A stretch of 64,000 nt of DNA from Aeromicrobium piscarium. Lineage in GTDB: Bacteria; Actinomycetota; Actinomycetes; Propionibacteriales; Nocardioidaceae. A program made the position numbers and the translations under genes. A model generated the notes under the pieces. It had not been told where the DNA came from and made no database searches. It saw nothing but the letters and a program-made list of their open reading frames with translations. Numbering within the stretch: the first letter of the stretch is position 1; every line of letters starts with the position of its first letter. Location of the stretch: contig NZ_VLNT01000004.1 of assembly GCF_007421815.1 (NCBI RefSeq), forward strand, positions 186,001 through 250,000, read 5' to 3'. This document shows positions 16,716 through 25,668 of this stretch, in pieces.

Positions 16716-17602
16716 TGGTCGAACCGCCTGCCCTGCGCGATGTCATCCACCGTGACGTGCTCGTCGGCGATGTCCGCCTGCACATCGCCGAGGCCGGCAC
16801 GGAGCACGAGGGCCCGGCCCTGGTGCTCGTGCACGGCTGGCCCCAGCACTGGTGGATCTGGCGCGACGTCCTCCCACGGCTGGCACAGCGACATCATGTG
16901 ATCGCGGTGGACCTGCGCGGCCACGGCTGGAGTGAGGCGGTACCGCCCGAGGACGGGGCCTACGACAAACGCGTCATCGCCCGTGAGCTGCTGAACCTCT
17001 GCGAGACACTCGGCCTGGACCGGCCCGTCCTCGTCGGACACGACTGGGGCGGATGGGTGTCACTGCTCGCCGCCTCCATCGCGCCCGACCGGGTGCGCGG
17101 CGTAGTCGCGACCGCGATCATCGCGCCCTGGGCTCCGATCCCGTGGCGCGACCTGTGGCGCTTCGCCTACCAGCTCGTCGCCGGAGGACCCCTCGGCTAC
17201 GCCGCCCACCGCCGATTCAAACAGCGTTTCCTGCGCCTGGTCTTCAAACTGGGCGCCGGGGGCGGTCGACGGCTGACCACCGACGAGAAGAAGGTCTATC
17301 TCGTCCGCTACCGCGACCCCGCCCGCGCTCGCGCCGGTGTCGCCATGTACCGGCAGTTCCTCCTCAACGAGATGCCCGACCTACGGCGGGGACATTACGC
17401 GAACCGACCGCCCGCGGATCTGCCGGTGCTGCTGCTACCGGGACGCGACGACGGCGTGCTGACACCGCGACTCGTACGTCGCGCCGAAGGGCCCTCGGTC
17501 GAGGTGAGGACGGTCGAGAACGCGGGCCATTGGGTGCCCGAGCAGCGTCCCGACGCGCTGGCCGAGCACGTCGAAGGCTTCGTCGCGGCCCTGGCAGACT
17601 GA
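16715..17602 (+). CDS. Alpha/beta hydrolase (epoxide hydrolase/haloalkane dehalogenase-like)
   Basis: 295 aa. Oxyanion-hole HGWPQHW near residue 38, nucleophile elbow VGHDWGGW with Asp as nucleophile (the epoxide hydrolase and dehalogenase pattern rather than Ser), and catalytic His in NAGHWVPEQRP near the C-terminus. The acid residue is probably the Asp in LLPGRDDGVL. The substrate is unknown. It reads into the next gene 4 nt downstream. Confidence 0.8.
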   Translation: MVEPPALRDVIHRDVLVGDVRLHIAEAGTEHEGPALVLVHGWPQHWWIWRDVLPRLAQRHHVIAVDLRGHGWSEAVPPEDGAYDKRVIARELLNLCETLGLDRPVLVGHDWGGWVSLLAASIAPDRVRGVVATAIIAPWAPIPWRDLWRFAYQLVAGGPLGYAAHRRFKQRFLRLVFKLGAGGGRRLTTDEKKVYLVRYRDPARARAGVAMYRQFLLNEMPDLRRGHYANRPPADLPVLLLPGRDDGVLTPRLVRRAEGPSVEVRTVENAGHWVPEQRPDALAEHVEGFVAALAD

Positions 17603-17606
17603 GCGG

Positions 17607-18656
17607 GTGCCCTGGCTCGGCGTCTGGACCCCTCTCGCGATCGTCATCGTGATCTTCACGGTGAGCGTCGTCCGCGAACCGCGACGCCTGCGACCGGGTC
17701 TGTACCTGCTCGTCGCCGTCCAGCTGGCCGTGCTCGCCGCGCTCGGCGACATCCTCGACCTGGCATCGCGGTGGGGTGACGACCTCACCGCCGCCTGGAT
17801 CCTCTTGGGCCTGCTGCTGCTCGGTGTGGTGACGGTGAGTCTTCTGGGGCTCTTCCTCGTCGCCAATGCCGTCACGATGCTGCGAAGAGAGGGGCGCGGC
17901 GCGGCGACCCTGGTGTCACTCGCACTGGGACTCGTGGTCGTCGGCTACGTCGCCCTCGCGATCATCGCGGTGACGGGCACGGCGCCGCGGGCCATCGCGT
18001 GGACCTTCTTCCTCGGCATGCCGATGATGTACCTCGGGTGGGTCTTCTCGGGTTTCCTGTTGTACTCGCTGGTCTACCTGTGGTGGAACAAGCGGTGGGG
18101 CGGACCCATCGACGCGGTGGTCGTGCTCGGCGCCGGACTGCGACGGGGCGAGGAGGTCACCCCGCTGCTCGCCTCCCGGCTGGACCAGGCGCGGGCCGTC
18201 GCGGACCGTTCTCGCGCCGCGGGACGCGATCCCGTCATCGTGGTATCGGGCGGGCAGGGTCCCGACGAGCGGATCAGCGAGGCCGACGCGATGGCGCGCT
18301 ATCTGCGCGACCACGGCGTGCCGGCCGACCGGCTGCTGCGCGAGGACCGTTCGACCACGACCGAGGAGAATCTCGCCTTCTCCGCGCGCGTCCTCGCCGA
18401 CCAGGCGCCACGGCGCGTGGCCGTGGTGACCAACAACTACCACGCCTTCCGTGCCGCGACCCTCATGCGGCAGGCCGGTCTACCCGGCTACAGCGTCGGA
18501 TCTCCGACAGCGCGGTACTTCTGGCCGAGTGCGACGGTCCGGGAGTATCTGGCCCTCTTGCGCGACCATCGATGGGTCAACGGCATCGTCCTCGGCCTAC
18601 TCTCGCTGCCGATGCTCTGGTCGATCGGCTACGGCGTGGTCGATCTGCTCCGCTGA
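17607..18656 (+). CDS. YdcF/DUF218 family membrane protein
   Basis: 349 aa. About five membrane helices occupy the first 160 residues. A cytosolic or periplasmic DUF218 domain follows (DAVVVLGAGLRRGEEVTPLL, VSGGQGPDERISEADAM, STTTEENLAFSARVL, VVTNNYHAFRA), then a last hydrophobic segment. Some family members take part in envelope polysaccharide or vancomycin-resistance-related processes (SanA/ElyC-like). The exact role is unknown. The GTG start is 4 nt after the hydrolase stop. Confidence 0.8.
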   Translation: MPWLGVWTPLAIVIVIFTVSVVREPRRLRPGLYLLVAVQLAVLAALGDILDLASRWGDDLTAAWILLGLLLLGVVTVSLLGLFLVANAVTMLRREGRGAATLVSLALGLVVVGYVALAIIAVTGTAPRAIAWTFFLGMPMMYLGWVFSGFLLYSLVYLWWNKRWGGPIDAVVVLGAGLRRGEEVTPLLASRLDQARAVADRSRAAGRDPVIVVSGGQGPDERISEADAMARYLRDHGVPADRLLREDRSTTTEENLAFSARVLADQAPRRVAVVTNNYHAFRAATLMRQAGLPGYSVGSPTARYFWPSATVREYLALLRDHRWVNGIVLGLLSLPMLWSIGYGVVDLLR

Positions 18657-18683
18657 CACCACTCCGGTCGCGGTGGGCGGTGC

Positions 18684-18689
18684 GATGAT
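18684..18689 (+). promoter_or_regulatory. -10-like box (GATGAT) for a leaderless start
   Basis: GATGAT ends 6 nt before GTG 18696; no ribosome-binding site is seen. Confidence 0.35.
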
Positions 18690-18695
18690 GGGACG

Positions 18696-19706
18696 GTGAG
18701 CCTCGACTCGTTCATCGCCGGCCTGCCGAAGGCCGAGCTCCATGTCCATCACGTCGGGTCCGCGTCACCGCGCGCGGTCGCCGAGCTCGCCGCCCGGCAC
18801 GCCGGCGACACCCCCGTGCCGACCGACGCCGCCCAGCTCGCCGAGTACTTCACGTTCACCGACTTCGCGCACTTCATCGAGGTCTACCTCTCGGTCGTCG
18901 ATCTGCTGCGCACGCCCGAGGACCTCTGGACGCTCACCTACGAGGTCGCCCGCGACCTCGTCGGACAGAACGTCCGCTATGCCGAGCTGACGATGACGCC
19001 GTACACCTCGATCGTCCGGGGCATCGCCGCCGAGGCCTACGTCGAGGCGATCGAGGACGCCAGGCGGACGGCCGAACGCGACCTGGGGCTGAGCCTGCGC
19101 TGGTGCTTCGACATCCCCGGCGAGTCGGGTCTCGAGGCGGCCGATGTCACCCTCGACACCGCGCTGCGCCTGCGCCCCGAAGGACTGGTGTCCTTCGGCC
19201 TGGGCGGACCCGAGATCGGCGTTCCCCGGCCGCAGTTCGCGCCGCATTTCGAACAGGCGATCGCCGCCGGTCTGCGCTCTGTGCCCCACGCGGGCGAGTC
19301 GACCGGCCCCGAGACGATCTGGGACGCGATCCGGCATCTGCGAGCCGAACGCATCGGCCATGGGATCGCGGCGGCCGAGGACCCGGAACTGCTGGCCTAT
19401 CTCGCCGAGCACCGCATCGCGCTCGAGGTCTGCCCGACCTCGAACGTGCGCACTCGGTCGACGCCCTCGCTCGATGAACATCCGCTCCCGGCGCTCGTCG
19501 CCGCCGGCGTGCCGGTCACCATCAACTCCGATGACCCGCCGATGTTCGAGACGACGCTGAACCGCGAGTACGCCGTCGCCGCGGACCTGCTCGGACTGGA
19601 CCGGGCAGGGATCGCCGATCTCGCCCGCGCCGCGGTCGAGGCGAGCTTCGCCGATGACGCCGTCCGGCGGGATCTGCTGGCCGAGATCGACGCGTACGAC
19701 TCGTGA
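18696..19706 (+). CDS. Adenosine deaminase family protein
   Basis: 336 aa. Amidohydrolase zinc-site motifs: ELHVHHVGSASP replaces the usual HLHxxG; then VPHAGES, AERIGHGI, EVCPTSNV and NSDDPPMF with the metal-binding Asp. The family deaminates adenosine, adenine or aminodeoxyfutalosine. The HxHHxGS form is common in actinobacteria, and the substrate cannot be fixed from sequence. It overlaps the next gene by 1-4 nt. Confidence 0.8.
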   Translation: MSLDSFIAGLPKAELHVHHVGSASPRAVAELAARHAGDTPVPTDAAQLAEYFTFTDFAHFIEVYLSVVDLLRTPEDLWTLTYEVARDLVGQNVRYAELTMTPYTSIVRGIAAEAYVEAIEDARRTAERDLGLSLRWCFDIPGESGLEAADVTLDTALRLRPEGLVSFGLGGPEIGVPRPQFAPHFEQAIAAGLRSVPHAGESTGPETIWDAIRHLRAERIGHGIAAAEDPELLAYLAEHRIALEVCPTSNVRTRSTPSLDEHPLPALVAAGVPVTINSDDPPMFETTLNREYAVAADLLGLDRAGIADLARAAVEASFADDAVRRDLLAEIDAYDS

Positions 19707-20494
19707 TGCGCCGATGCGCAGCCGCCTGCGTCGCGGTCGCCTTCTCGCTGTCCGCGTGCGGTGCGCCCGGGTCCGAGGCCCCACCGGTGGCCGGCGGCAT
19801 CGTCGACTATCAGCTCGGCGGAGCCTATGAGCCGGACGACGAGGTCACGATCGTGGTCCGCGATCGCACCGATGAGCCCGACTCCTCGCGCTACTCGATC
19901 TGCTACGTCAACGCCTTCCAGACCCAGCCGGACGAACGCGAAGATCTCGCGCGCGACCGTCCCGAGGTGTTGTTGACCGGGCCGGGCGGGCCGGTGTACG
20001 ACCCGGACTGGCCCGACGAGCAGCTGTTCGACCTGTCGACGCCCGAGCTCCGGAGCGAGGTGCTGGAGCTCGTCGAGCCGTGGGTCGCCGGATGCGCCGA
20101 GGACGGCTTCGAGGCGATCGAGGCCGACAACCTGGATGCCTGGACCCGCTCGCAGGGCCTCTACACGCGCAGGGATGCCGAGGCCTTCGCCGAAGACCTC
20201 GCCGCGCTCGCCCACGAGCACGGTCTCGCGATCGGCCAGAAGAACGCCGTGGAGGTCGACGGCCCCTCGCTCGGCTTCGACTTCGCCGTCACCGAAGAGT
20301 GCGCCGTCTTCGACGAATGCCGCACCTTCTCCGATCTCTACGGCGAGGACGTCATCGAGATCGAGTACACGGACAACGGGCACGAGGCCTTCGCGGAGGC
20401 CTGCCGCGACCGCTACGACGACCACCCGATCACCTTGCGCGACCGCGACCTGCTGCCCGCCGGCGAAGAGGGCCACGTCGTCGAGACCTGCTGA
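19706..20494 (+). CDS. Lipoprotein with GH114-like (endo-alpha-1,4-polygalactosaminidase) TIM barrel
   Basis: 262 aa (GTG 19703 would add one Met). Signal peptide with lipobox LSAC, so it is lipid-anchored outside the cell. The barrel shows ICYVNAFQTQPDE, VLELVEPWVAGCAEDGFEAIEADNLDA and AIGQKNAVE, the signature of the GH114/TM1410-like family, where the D/E residues of the 'EADN' strand are catalytic. Substrate unknown; alpha-galactosaminoglycan hydrolysis is known for some members. Confidence 0.75.
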   Translation: MRRCAAACVAVAFSLSACGAPGSEAPPVAGGIVDYQLGGAYEPDDEVTIVVRDRTDEPDSSRYSICYVNAFQTQPDEREDLARDRPEVLLTGPGGPVYDPDWPDEQLFDLSTPELRSEVLELVEPWVAGCAEDGFEAIEADNLDAWTRSQGLYTRRDAEAFAEDLAALAHEHGLAIGQKNAVEVDGPSLGFDFAVTEECAVFDECRTFSDLYGEDVIEIEYTDNGHEAFAEACRDRYDDHPITLRDRDLLPAGEEGHVVETC

Positions 20495-20497
20495 AAG

Positions 20498-21295
20498 TCA
20501 GCCGGCGATCCGCGTGCCGATCGCGCGCATCGCCGCGAGGACGTCGTCGCGCCGGTCGGGACCGGTCGCGTCCCAGTGCGCGAGGACGGCATAGGCGATG
20601 GTTCTCGCCGAAGCCTCGACGACCCCGATATCGGCCCGCACACCGGGATCGGTGCCGGTCTTCGACCACAGCCGGACCCCACGCTCGTCGGCCCGGTGAG
20701 CGAGCGGATCGAGCCCGAAGGCACCGCCGACCATCGACAGATCCGTGGTGCCCGCCAGCCACTGCCGCACCCGTGCGCTCACCGCGGCGCCGATGACCTC
20801 GTCGCGGTGCAGACGTGCCATCAGATCGCTCAGCTCATCGGCCCGACCACGCGAGAGCGCGGCCGGATCGGCGGGTCGGCGCTCGTCGCGCGCCCGGTCG
20901 AGCAGTGCGGAGTCGCGGAGACCGAGGGCATGTGTCGTGGCCGCGATGGGCTCCAGCCCGAGCCGGCGGATGACGACATTCGCCGCGAGATTGTCGCTGA
21001 CCGCACCGATCAGGACACAGAGATCGTCGAGGCAGAGCGCCGGCTGGCGCAGCAGGTGCCACAGGCCCGAGTCGGCGACGCGCTCGTCCAGATCCCAGCC
21101 GAGCTCCTCAGCCGGGTCGAGGTCACCTGCCACGATGCGTCGCGCCGCCTCGATCAATGCGAACACCTTGCCGATGCTGGCAGTCGGCACCACCTGGTCC
21201 GCACCGTGCTCGGCAAGCACCCGGCCGGACCGGGCGTCGCGCAGACAGACCGACCAGCTGACTCCGGAGGGCAGTGCCGGCAGCGTGATCGTCAT
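20498..21295 (-). CDS. Class A beta-lactamase-like serine hydrolase
   Basis: 265 aa. The penicillin-binding fold active-site motifs are intact: TASIGKV (SxxK), VSDNLAAN (SDN) and KTGTD (KTG). There is no signal peptide, unlike exported beta-lactamases, so it may be a cytosolic family relative. A few bases separate it from the convergent GH114 gene. ATG 21295 overlaps the stop of the upstream membrane-protein gene by 4 nt. Confidence 0.75.
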   Translation of the reverse strand: MTITLPALPSGVSWSVCLRDARSGRVLAEHGADQVVPTASIGKVFALIEAARRIVAGDLDPAEELGWDLDERVADSGLWHLLRQPALCLDDLCVLIGAVSDNLAANVVIRRLGLEPIAATTHALGLRDSALLDRARDERRPADPAALSRGRADELSDLMARLHRDEVIGAAVSARVRQWLAGTTDLSMVGGAFGLDPLAHRADERGVRLWSKTGTDPGVRADIGVVEASARTIAYAVLAHWDATGPDRRDDVLAAMRAIGTRIAG

Positions 21296-22026
21296 CGGGT
21301 GACCGCCTTCTCGAATCGTGGCTCCATCGCCCAGAACCCGCCCAGGGGGAGGCTCCGCAGGATCTCGGCGTCCTCGGGGTGCAGTTCCTTGCGGCGGAGC
21401 AACTCGTTGAGGATCCGCCCGCGCTCCTCGAGCAGCTCCTCGCGGGTGCGCTCGGGGAGTGTGGTCAGCCGCTCGGCGAGCTGCTGGTAACGGTATGCCC
21501 AGACGCCGCCGGGCCGGGAGAAGAAGGTCTCGGCGATCATCAGCAGCAGCGCACACGCCGTCACGACACCCATGAGGACGAAGACCCCTTCGCCGAGATC
21601 GTCGGGCGTGTAGCGCAGGGTCAGGGCGCCGCACACCACCAGCGAGAGCACGGCGATGACGTACGCGAGATCGTTGCGACGCCGCCCGATCCGCCACCAT
21701 TGGACCGCGTACATCGCCATGCCCACGATCCCCAGCAGCAGATTGATTGGCAACAGAACATCGCGCATCCCGCTGCTCATGGGATCGGCCGAGGTGGAGC
21801 TCCGGATTCCGGGGATCCAGCCTCCTGGCCCGACGGTCGCGAAGGCGCCGAAGATCGCGACCCCGCAGATTACCGCGGCCATCTGCACCCGCTGCTGCCG
21901 CTGGAACCAGGCGCTGTACGACTCGGTGGTCATGCCCAGTCGGTGCTCGATCTCACCGAAGGGCACCTTCCCGCCGAAGCAGTGGTTGCGCGCCCAGTGT
22001 CGCGGGGTCTCCTCGTCGGTGTTCAT
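21292..22026 (-). CDS. Membrane protein of unknown function
   Basis: 244 aa. An N-terminal soluble part of about 45 residues (YSAWFQRQQRVQM) is followed by four predicted membrane helices (about residues 48-67, 85-107, 118-136, 147-168) and a C-terminal charged helical tail (ERTREELLEERGRILNELLR) resembling a short coiled coil. I do not recognise the family. It is co-transcribed with the beta-lactamase-like gene. Confidence 0.6.
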   Translation of the reverse strand: MNTDEETPRHWARNHCFGGKVPFGEIEHRLGMTTESYSAWFQRQQRVQMAAVICGVAIFGAFATVGPGGWIPGIRSSTSADPMSSGMRDVLLPINLLLGIVGMAMYAVQWWRIGRRRNDLAYVIAVLSLVVCGALTLRYTPDDLGEGVFVLMGVVTACALLLMIAETFFSRPGGVWAYRYQQLAERLTTLPERTREELLEERGRILNELLRRKELHPEDAEILRSLPLGGFWAMEPRFEKAVTR

Positions 22027-22096
22027 CACTCGCCATTGTCGCGCGGAACCGGCCACGGTGTCGGCGCTCCTCGTCGGCGACGAGGCCCGACGCTGG

Positions 22097-23119
22097 TCAG
22101 CGCCAGCCGAGGGCGGGCGCGACGTGGGTGAGGATCGACTCCAGCACGTGGGCGTTGTAGTCCACGCCGAGGGTGTTCGGGACGGTGAGCAGCAACGTGT
22201 CGGCCGCCGCGATCGCCTCGTCCTCGCGGAGCTGCTCGACGAGCGCATCGGGCTCGTCGGCATAAGAACGCCCGAAGATGGCGCGCGTGTTCTCGTCGAT
22301 CATGCCGACCTGATCGGAAGCATCGCGGTTGACGCCGAAGTAGGCGCGGTCGCGGTCGTCGACGAGCGCGAAGATGGAACGACTCACCGAGACCCGCGGC
22401 TCACGCTCGTGTCCAGCCTCCTTCCACGCCGCGCGATAGACGTCGATCTGCTCACGCTGCTGTACGTGGAAGGGCTTGCCGTTCTCGTCGTCCTTGAGTG
22501 TCGAGGACTGCAGGTTCATGCCGAGTGTGGCGGCCCAGCGCGCCGTGCCGGTGGAGCCCGAACCCCACCAGATACGGTCGCGCAGACCCTCCGAGTGCGG
22601 CTCGATCCGCAACAGGCCCGGCGGGTTGGCGAACATCGGACGCGGGTTGGGCTCGGCGAATCCCTGCCCGCTCAGCACCTGGAGCGCGACCTCGGTGTGG
22701 CGTCGGGCCATGTCCGCATCGGTGTCGCCCTCGGAGGGCTCGTACCCGAAGTACCGCCAGCCGTCGATCACCTGCTCCGGTGACCCGCGGCTGATGCCGA
22801 GCTGAAGTCTGCCGCCGGCGATCAGGTCGGCCGCGCCGGCCTCCTCGGCGAAGTAGAGCGGATTCTCGTAGCGCATGTCGATGACCCCGGTGCCGATCTC
22901 GATGCGCGAGGTGCGAGCGCCGATGGCCGCGAGCAGCGGGAAGGGCGACCCGAGCTGGCGCGCGAAGTGGTGCACCCGGACGTAGGCGCCGTCGACGCCG
23001 AGTTCCTCGGCGGCCTCGGCCAGCTCGATCGTCTGGTTCAGCGCGTCGGACGCGGTGCGCACCTGCGAGCCGGGGGCCGGCTGCCAGTGGCCGAAGGACA
23101 GAAATCCGATCTTCTTCAC
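22097..23119 (-). CDS. LLM class flavin-dependent oxidoreductase
   Basis: 340 aa, bacterial luciferase-like TIM barrel: GAYVRVHHFARQLGSPFPLLAAIGARTSRIEIGTGVI, GGRLQLGISRGSPEQVIDGW, and IWWGSGSTGTARWAATLGMNL. These bind FMN or F420. The substrate is unknown. GTG start 23119; isolated transcription unit. Confidence 0.8.
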   Translation of the reverse strand: MKKIGFLSFGHWQPAPGSQVRTASDALNQTIELAEAAEELGVDGAYVRVHHFARQLGSPFPLLAAIGARTSRIEIGTGVIDMRYENPLYFAEEAGAADLIAGGRLQLGISRGSPEQVIDGWRYFGYEPSEGDTDADMARRHTEVALQVLSGQGFAEPNPRPMFANPPGLLRIEPHSEGLRDRIWWGSGSTGTARWAATLGMNLQSSTLKDDENGKPFHVQQREQIDVYRAAWKEAGHEREPRVSVSRSIFALVDDRDRAYFGVNRDASDQVGMIDENTRAIFGRSYADEPDALVEQLREDEAIAAADTLLLTVPNTLGVDYNAHVLESILTHVAPALGWR

Positions 23120-23174
23120 GTTGAGGTCAACGTCCGCGCCTGTGGATCATTCCCCGTGGGCGACGTCCGGTCCG

Positions 23175-23447
23175 TCATTTCCGTTCGCCGAGACGGAATT
23201 GGCTCCCGTACTGCCAGTCGCCGCCGTAGGCCAGCGTCTTGCAGTTCACCGAGATGTACGCGTCGTGATACTGGCGGGCGTACTTGGTGTGCTGGACGTT
23301 GCTCTGATACAGGCACGAGAAGTAGTTCTTCCCGTAGTAGTGCGTCCGTATCGTCCCCGCGTTCGCTGCATTCGCCGAGCCCAGAACGAGCGTTCCAGCC
23401 GCGACCAGCGCGGCGGTGATCACGGCCAGCGGGCGGCGGACTCTCAT
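23175..23447 (-). CDS. Small secreted protein of unknown function
   Basis: 90 aa from ATG 23447 (an ATG at 23456 is also possible). Signal peptide with a hydrophobic core and ANA cleavage site near residue 28-30, then a mature part of about 60 residues rich in Tyr, with two Cys (FSCLYQS, VNCKTLA) that could form a disulfide. I do not recognise the family; it resembles lactococcin-972-like small exported proteins only loosely. Confidence 0.55.
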   Translation of the reverse strand: MRVRRPLAVITAALVAAGTLVLGSANAANAGTIRTHYYGKNYFSCLYQSNVQHTKYARQYHDAYISVNCKTLAYGGDWQYGSQFRLGERK

Positions 23448-23529
23448 CGATTCCATACCACCAAACAATCATCGGCGTCCTCGCAAGGCAACCGGAGCCG
23501 ACGCGGAAATGGGCGCGCGATCCCGGAGG

Positions 23530-24663
23530 TCACCCCAGGACGCGGGCGATCTGGATGACGGCGCGCTCCAGCAGCTCGGGTGTGGTCGCGTAGTTGAGCC
23601 GGGCGTGTCGCTCGCCGCCGAGTCCGAAGGGCAGGCCCGAGCTCAGCGCGACCCGTCCATGCTCGAGGATCGGCTCGGCAGGATCCTCGCCGAGCAGGTC
23701 GCCGAAGTCGAGCCAGGCGAGATAGCACCCGTCGCCGCTCGCCCACCCGACGTCGGGGAGGTACTCGTCGAGGAGGGCGCGCAGGAGTCGTCGGTTGTCC
23801 TCCAGATCGGCCACCACCGCGTCGAGCCAGGCATCCCCGCCGCCGAAGGCCGCCGTCTGCGCGACCAGCCCGAACTGGCTCGCGCCGAAGGTGACCACGG
23901 GAGGGATGGCCGCCAGCTCGTGGACGGCATCGGATCCGGCAACCAGCAGACCGGCCTTGAGACCGGCGAGGTTGAAGGCCTTCGATGCCGACGTGGCCAC
24001 GAAGGCAGAGTCACTCCCGCGGACGGCGAGGTAAGGCACGAAGCCATGAGGCACGAGGGGAGCGTGGATCTCGTCCACCACGACCCGGGCTCCCCGTGCG
24101 GCGGCGATGCGTGCGACCGCCTCCAGCTCCTCGCGAGTATGCACGGCACCGGTCGGATTGTGAGGGCTGCACAGCAGATAGCCACTGTCGGGACCTGTTT
24201 CGGCGAGGACCTCGTCGAGACGGTCGAGATCGAGTCGGCCATCGCCGCCGAGGGGCGCGGTCTCGACCCGCCGGCCGGCCCACTCGATGACCTCGTAGAA
24301 GGGCGGATAGACCGGCGGATTCACCACGACGGCGGCACCCGGTTCGGTGATGAGCCGGATCGCCGCACCCAGTCCGGTGAGTACATCGGCGACCTCGATG
24401 ATCGCGTCGTCGGCCACAGCCCAGGTCCACCGCCGCCGTGCGAAATCGGCGAAGGCCTCCCGATAGGGGCCGACCACGCCATAGCCCGCGTCGCCGCGGG
24501 TGACGAGATCCTGCAACGCGTCGGTCACCGCAGTGGCCGGCCGTGCGTCCATCTCGGCGATCCAGAGGGGCAGGACATCGCCGGGGTACTGCGACCATTT
24601 CACGCTCGTCCGCCCTCGAAGCTCGGTCTCCGTCAGTTCTCGCAGCGGGTGCATGGGACCCAT
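23530..24663 (-). CDS. PatB/MalY-type PLP-dependent C-S lyase or aminotransferase
   Basis: 377 aa. Fold-type I PLP enzyme: WIAEMDARPA near the N-terminus, LLCSPHNPTGAVH, VVVDEIHAPLV and the PLP-lysine in FVATSASKAFNLAGLKAG. These are the MalY/PatB cystathionine beta-lyase signatures. It cleaves C-S bonds or transfers amino groups. ATG 24663 and 24654 are both possible; neither has a strong ribosome-binding site. Confidence 0.85.
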   Translation of the reverse strand: MGPMHPLRELTETELRGRTSVKWSQYPGDVLPLWIAEMDARPATAVTDALQDLVTRGDAGYGVVGPYREAFADFARRRWTWAVADDAIIEVADVLTGLGAAIRLITEPGAAVVVNPPVYPPFYEVIEWAGRRVETAPLGGDGRLDLDRLDEVLAETGPDSGYLLCSPHNPTGAVHTREELEAVARIAAARGARVVVDEIHAPLVPHGFVPYLAVRGSDSAFVATSASKAFNLAGLKAGLLVAGSDAVHELAAIPPVVTFGASQFGLVAQTAAFGGGDAWLDAVVADLEDNRRLLRALLDEYLPDVGWASGDGCYLAWLDFGDLLGEDPAEPILEHGRVALSSGLPFGLGGERHARLNYATTPELLERAVIQIARVLG

Positions 24664-24714
24664 CTTCGCCCGTCGGCACCGCGGTGCGCATCGGGATCGA
24701 GTCCGCGTGACCCC

Positions 24715-24745
24715 TTGACAGTGTGACCTGCGCCTCGTCTAGGAT
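24715..24745 (+). promoter_or_regulatory. Candidate promoter of the lyase/hydratase operon
   Basis: TTGACA at 24715-24720 and TAGGAT at 24740-24745. The 19-nt spacer is longer than ideal. Confidence 0.45.
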
Positions 24746-24766
24746 CGATTCGCATTACGCACATCA

Positions 24767-24781
24767 TTCCGTATAACGAAA
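24767..24781. promoter_or_regulatory. Possible IclR operator
   Basis: TTCCGTATAACGAAA is an imperfect 15-bp palindrome between the promoter and the first gene. Similar A/T-flanked palindromes are typical IclR-family sites, and an IclR gene closes this operon. Confidence 0.4.
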
Positions 24782-24792
24782 CGAGGCAGTCG

Positions 24793-25659
24793 ATGTCGAA
24801 CCGCTTACGCGATCAGCTGGACGAGGATCTCGTCCTGGCCCCGGGCGTCTGGGACGGCCTCACCGCCGTCATCGCCGAGCAGGCCGGCTTCTCGGCGCTG
24901 TGCGCCTCCGGCTTCGCCATCTCCGCGAGCCTCGGCTACCCGGATGCCGAGCTCTACACCATGACCGAGAATCTCCATGCCGTCCGGACGATCCGCGAGG
25001 CCAGCTCCCTGCCGCTCGTCGCCGATATCGACACCGGCTACGGCAATGCCGTGAACGCGGTCCGTACCGCGCGGCGCTTCCTCGATGCCGGAGTCGAGGC
25101 CGTCTTCATGGAGGACCAGGAGTCCCCCAAGCGCTGTCCGCTGACCACCGGGGCCGCCCTTCCGTTGCTGGACGTCACCGCCGCCGCCGGGAAGATCCGG
25201 GCCGTGAAGGACACCGTCGGCGACGACATGCTGGTCATCGCCCGGACCGATGCCCGCGGAGACGAGGCGCTGCGCCGCGCCGTCGCCTATGTCGAGGCGG
25301 GTGCCGACCTGATCATGCCGGTCACCAAGACCTTCGACACCGTCGAGGAGTGGGCCGCATGCCATGCCGAGGTCGGCGTGCCCCTGATGGCGACCCTGAC
25401 CGCGTCGGCGTGGACCGAGAAGGCGTTCACGCCGGAGGTCATGCGAGAGATCGGGGTGGGGCTCGCCATCCTGCCGACCCAGCTGCTCATGGCGGTCGCG
25501 GGTGTCGCCGAACGCACCCTGAGCCGCCTCGCTCGCGACGAGGCACCGGCGCAGGTCGGCGAGGACGAAGGAGCGATGGCGCACCACCGGTTCGTGGACC
25601 TCATCGGGACAGCCGATGTCGAACGGATCCAGCACACCTATCTGCCCGAGAGCGCCTGA
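24793..25659 (+). CDS. Isocitrate lyase/PEP mutase superfamily lyase
   Basis: 288 aa. Motifs: SGFAISASLGYPDAEL, LVADIDTGYGNAVN (metal-binding DxDxGYG) and VFMEDQESPKRCPLTTG. The catalytic Cys of KRC is kept, but the usual GH after it is PL, so substrate handling differs from methylisocitrate lyase. The family cleaves 2-hydroxy-dicarboxylates such as methylisocitrate or 2,3-dimethylmalate. Next to aconitase-type hydratase genes it probably cleaves the hydrated product to two smaller acids. ATG has GAGG upstream. Confidence 0.85.
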   Translation: MSNRLRDQLDEDLVLAPGVWDGLTAVIAEQAGFSALCASGFAISASLGYPDAELYTMTENLHAVRTIREASSLPLVADIDTGYGNAVNAVRTARRFLDAGVEAVFMEDQESPKRCPLTTGAALPLLDVTAAAGKIRAVKDTVGDDMLVIARTDARGDEALRRAVAYVEAGADLIMPVTKTFDTVEEWAACHAEVGVPLMATLTASAWTEKAFTPEVMREIGVGLAILPTQLLMAVAGVAERTLSRLARDEAPAQVGEDEGAMAHHRFVDLIGTADVERIQHTYLPESA

Positions 25660-25668
25660 GGAGGAGTC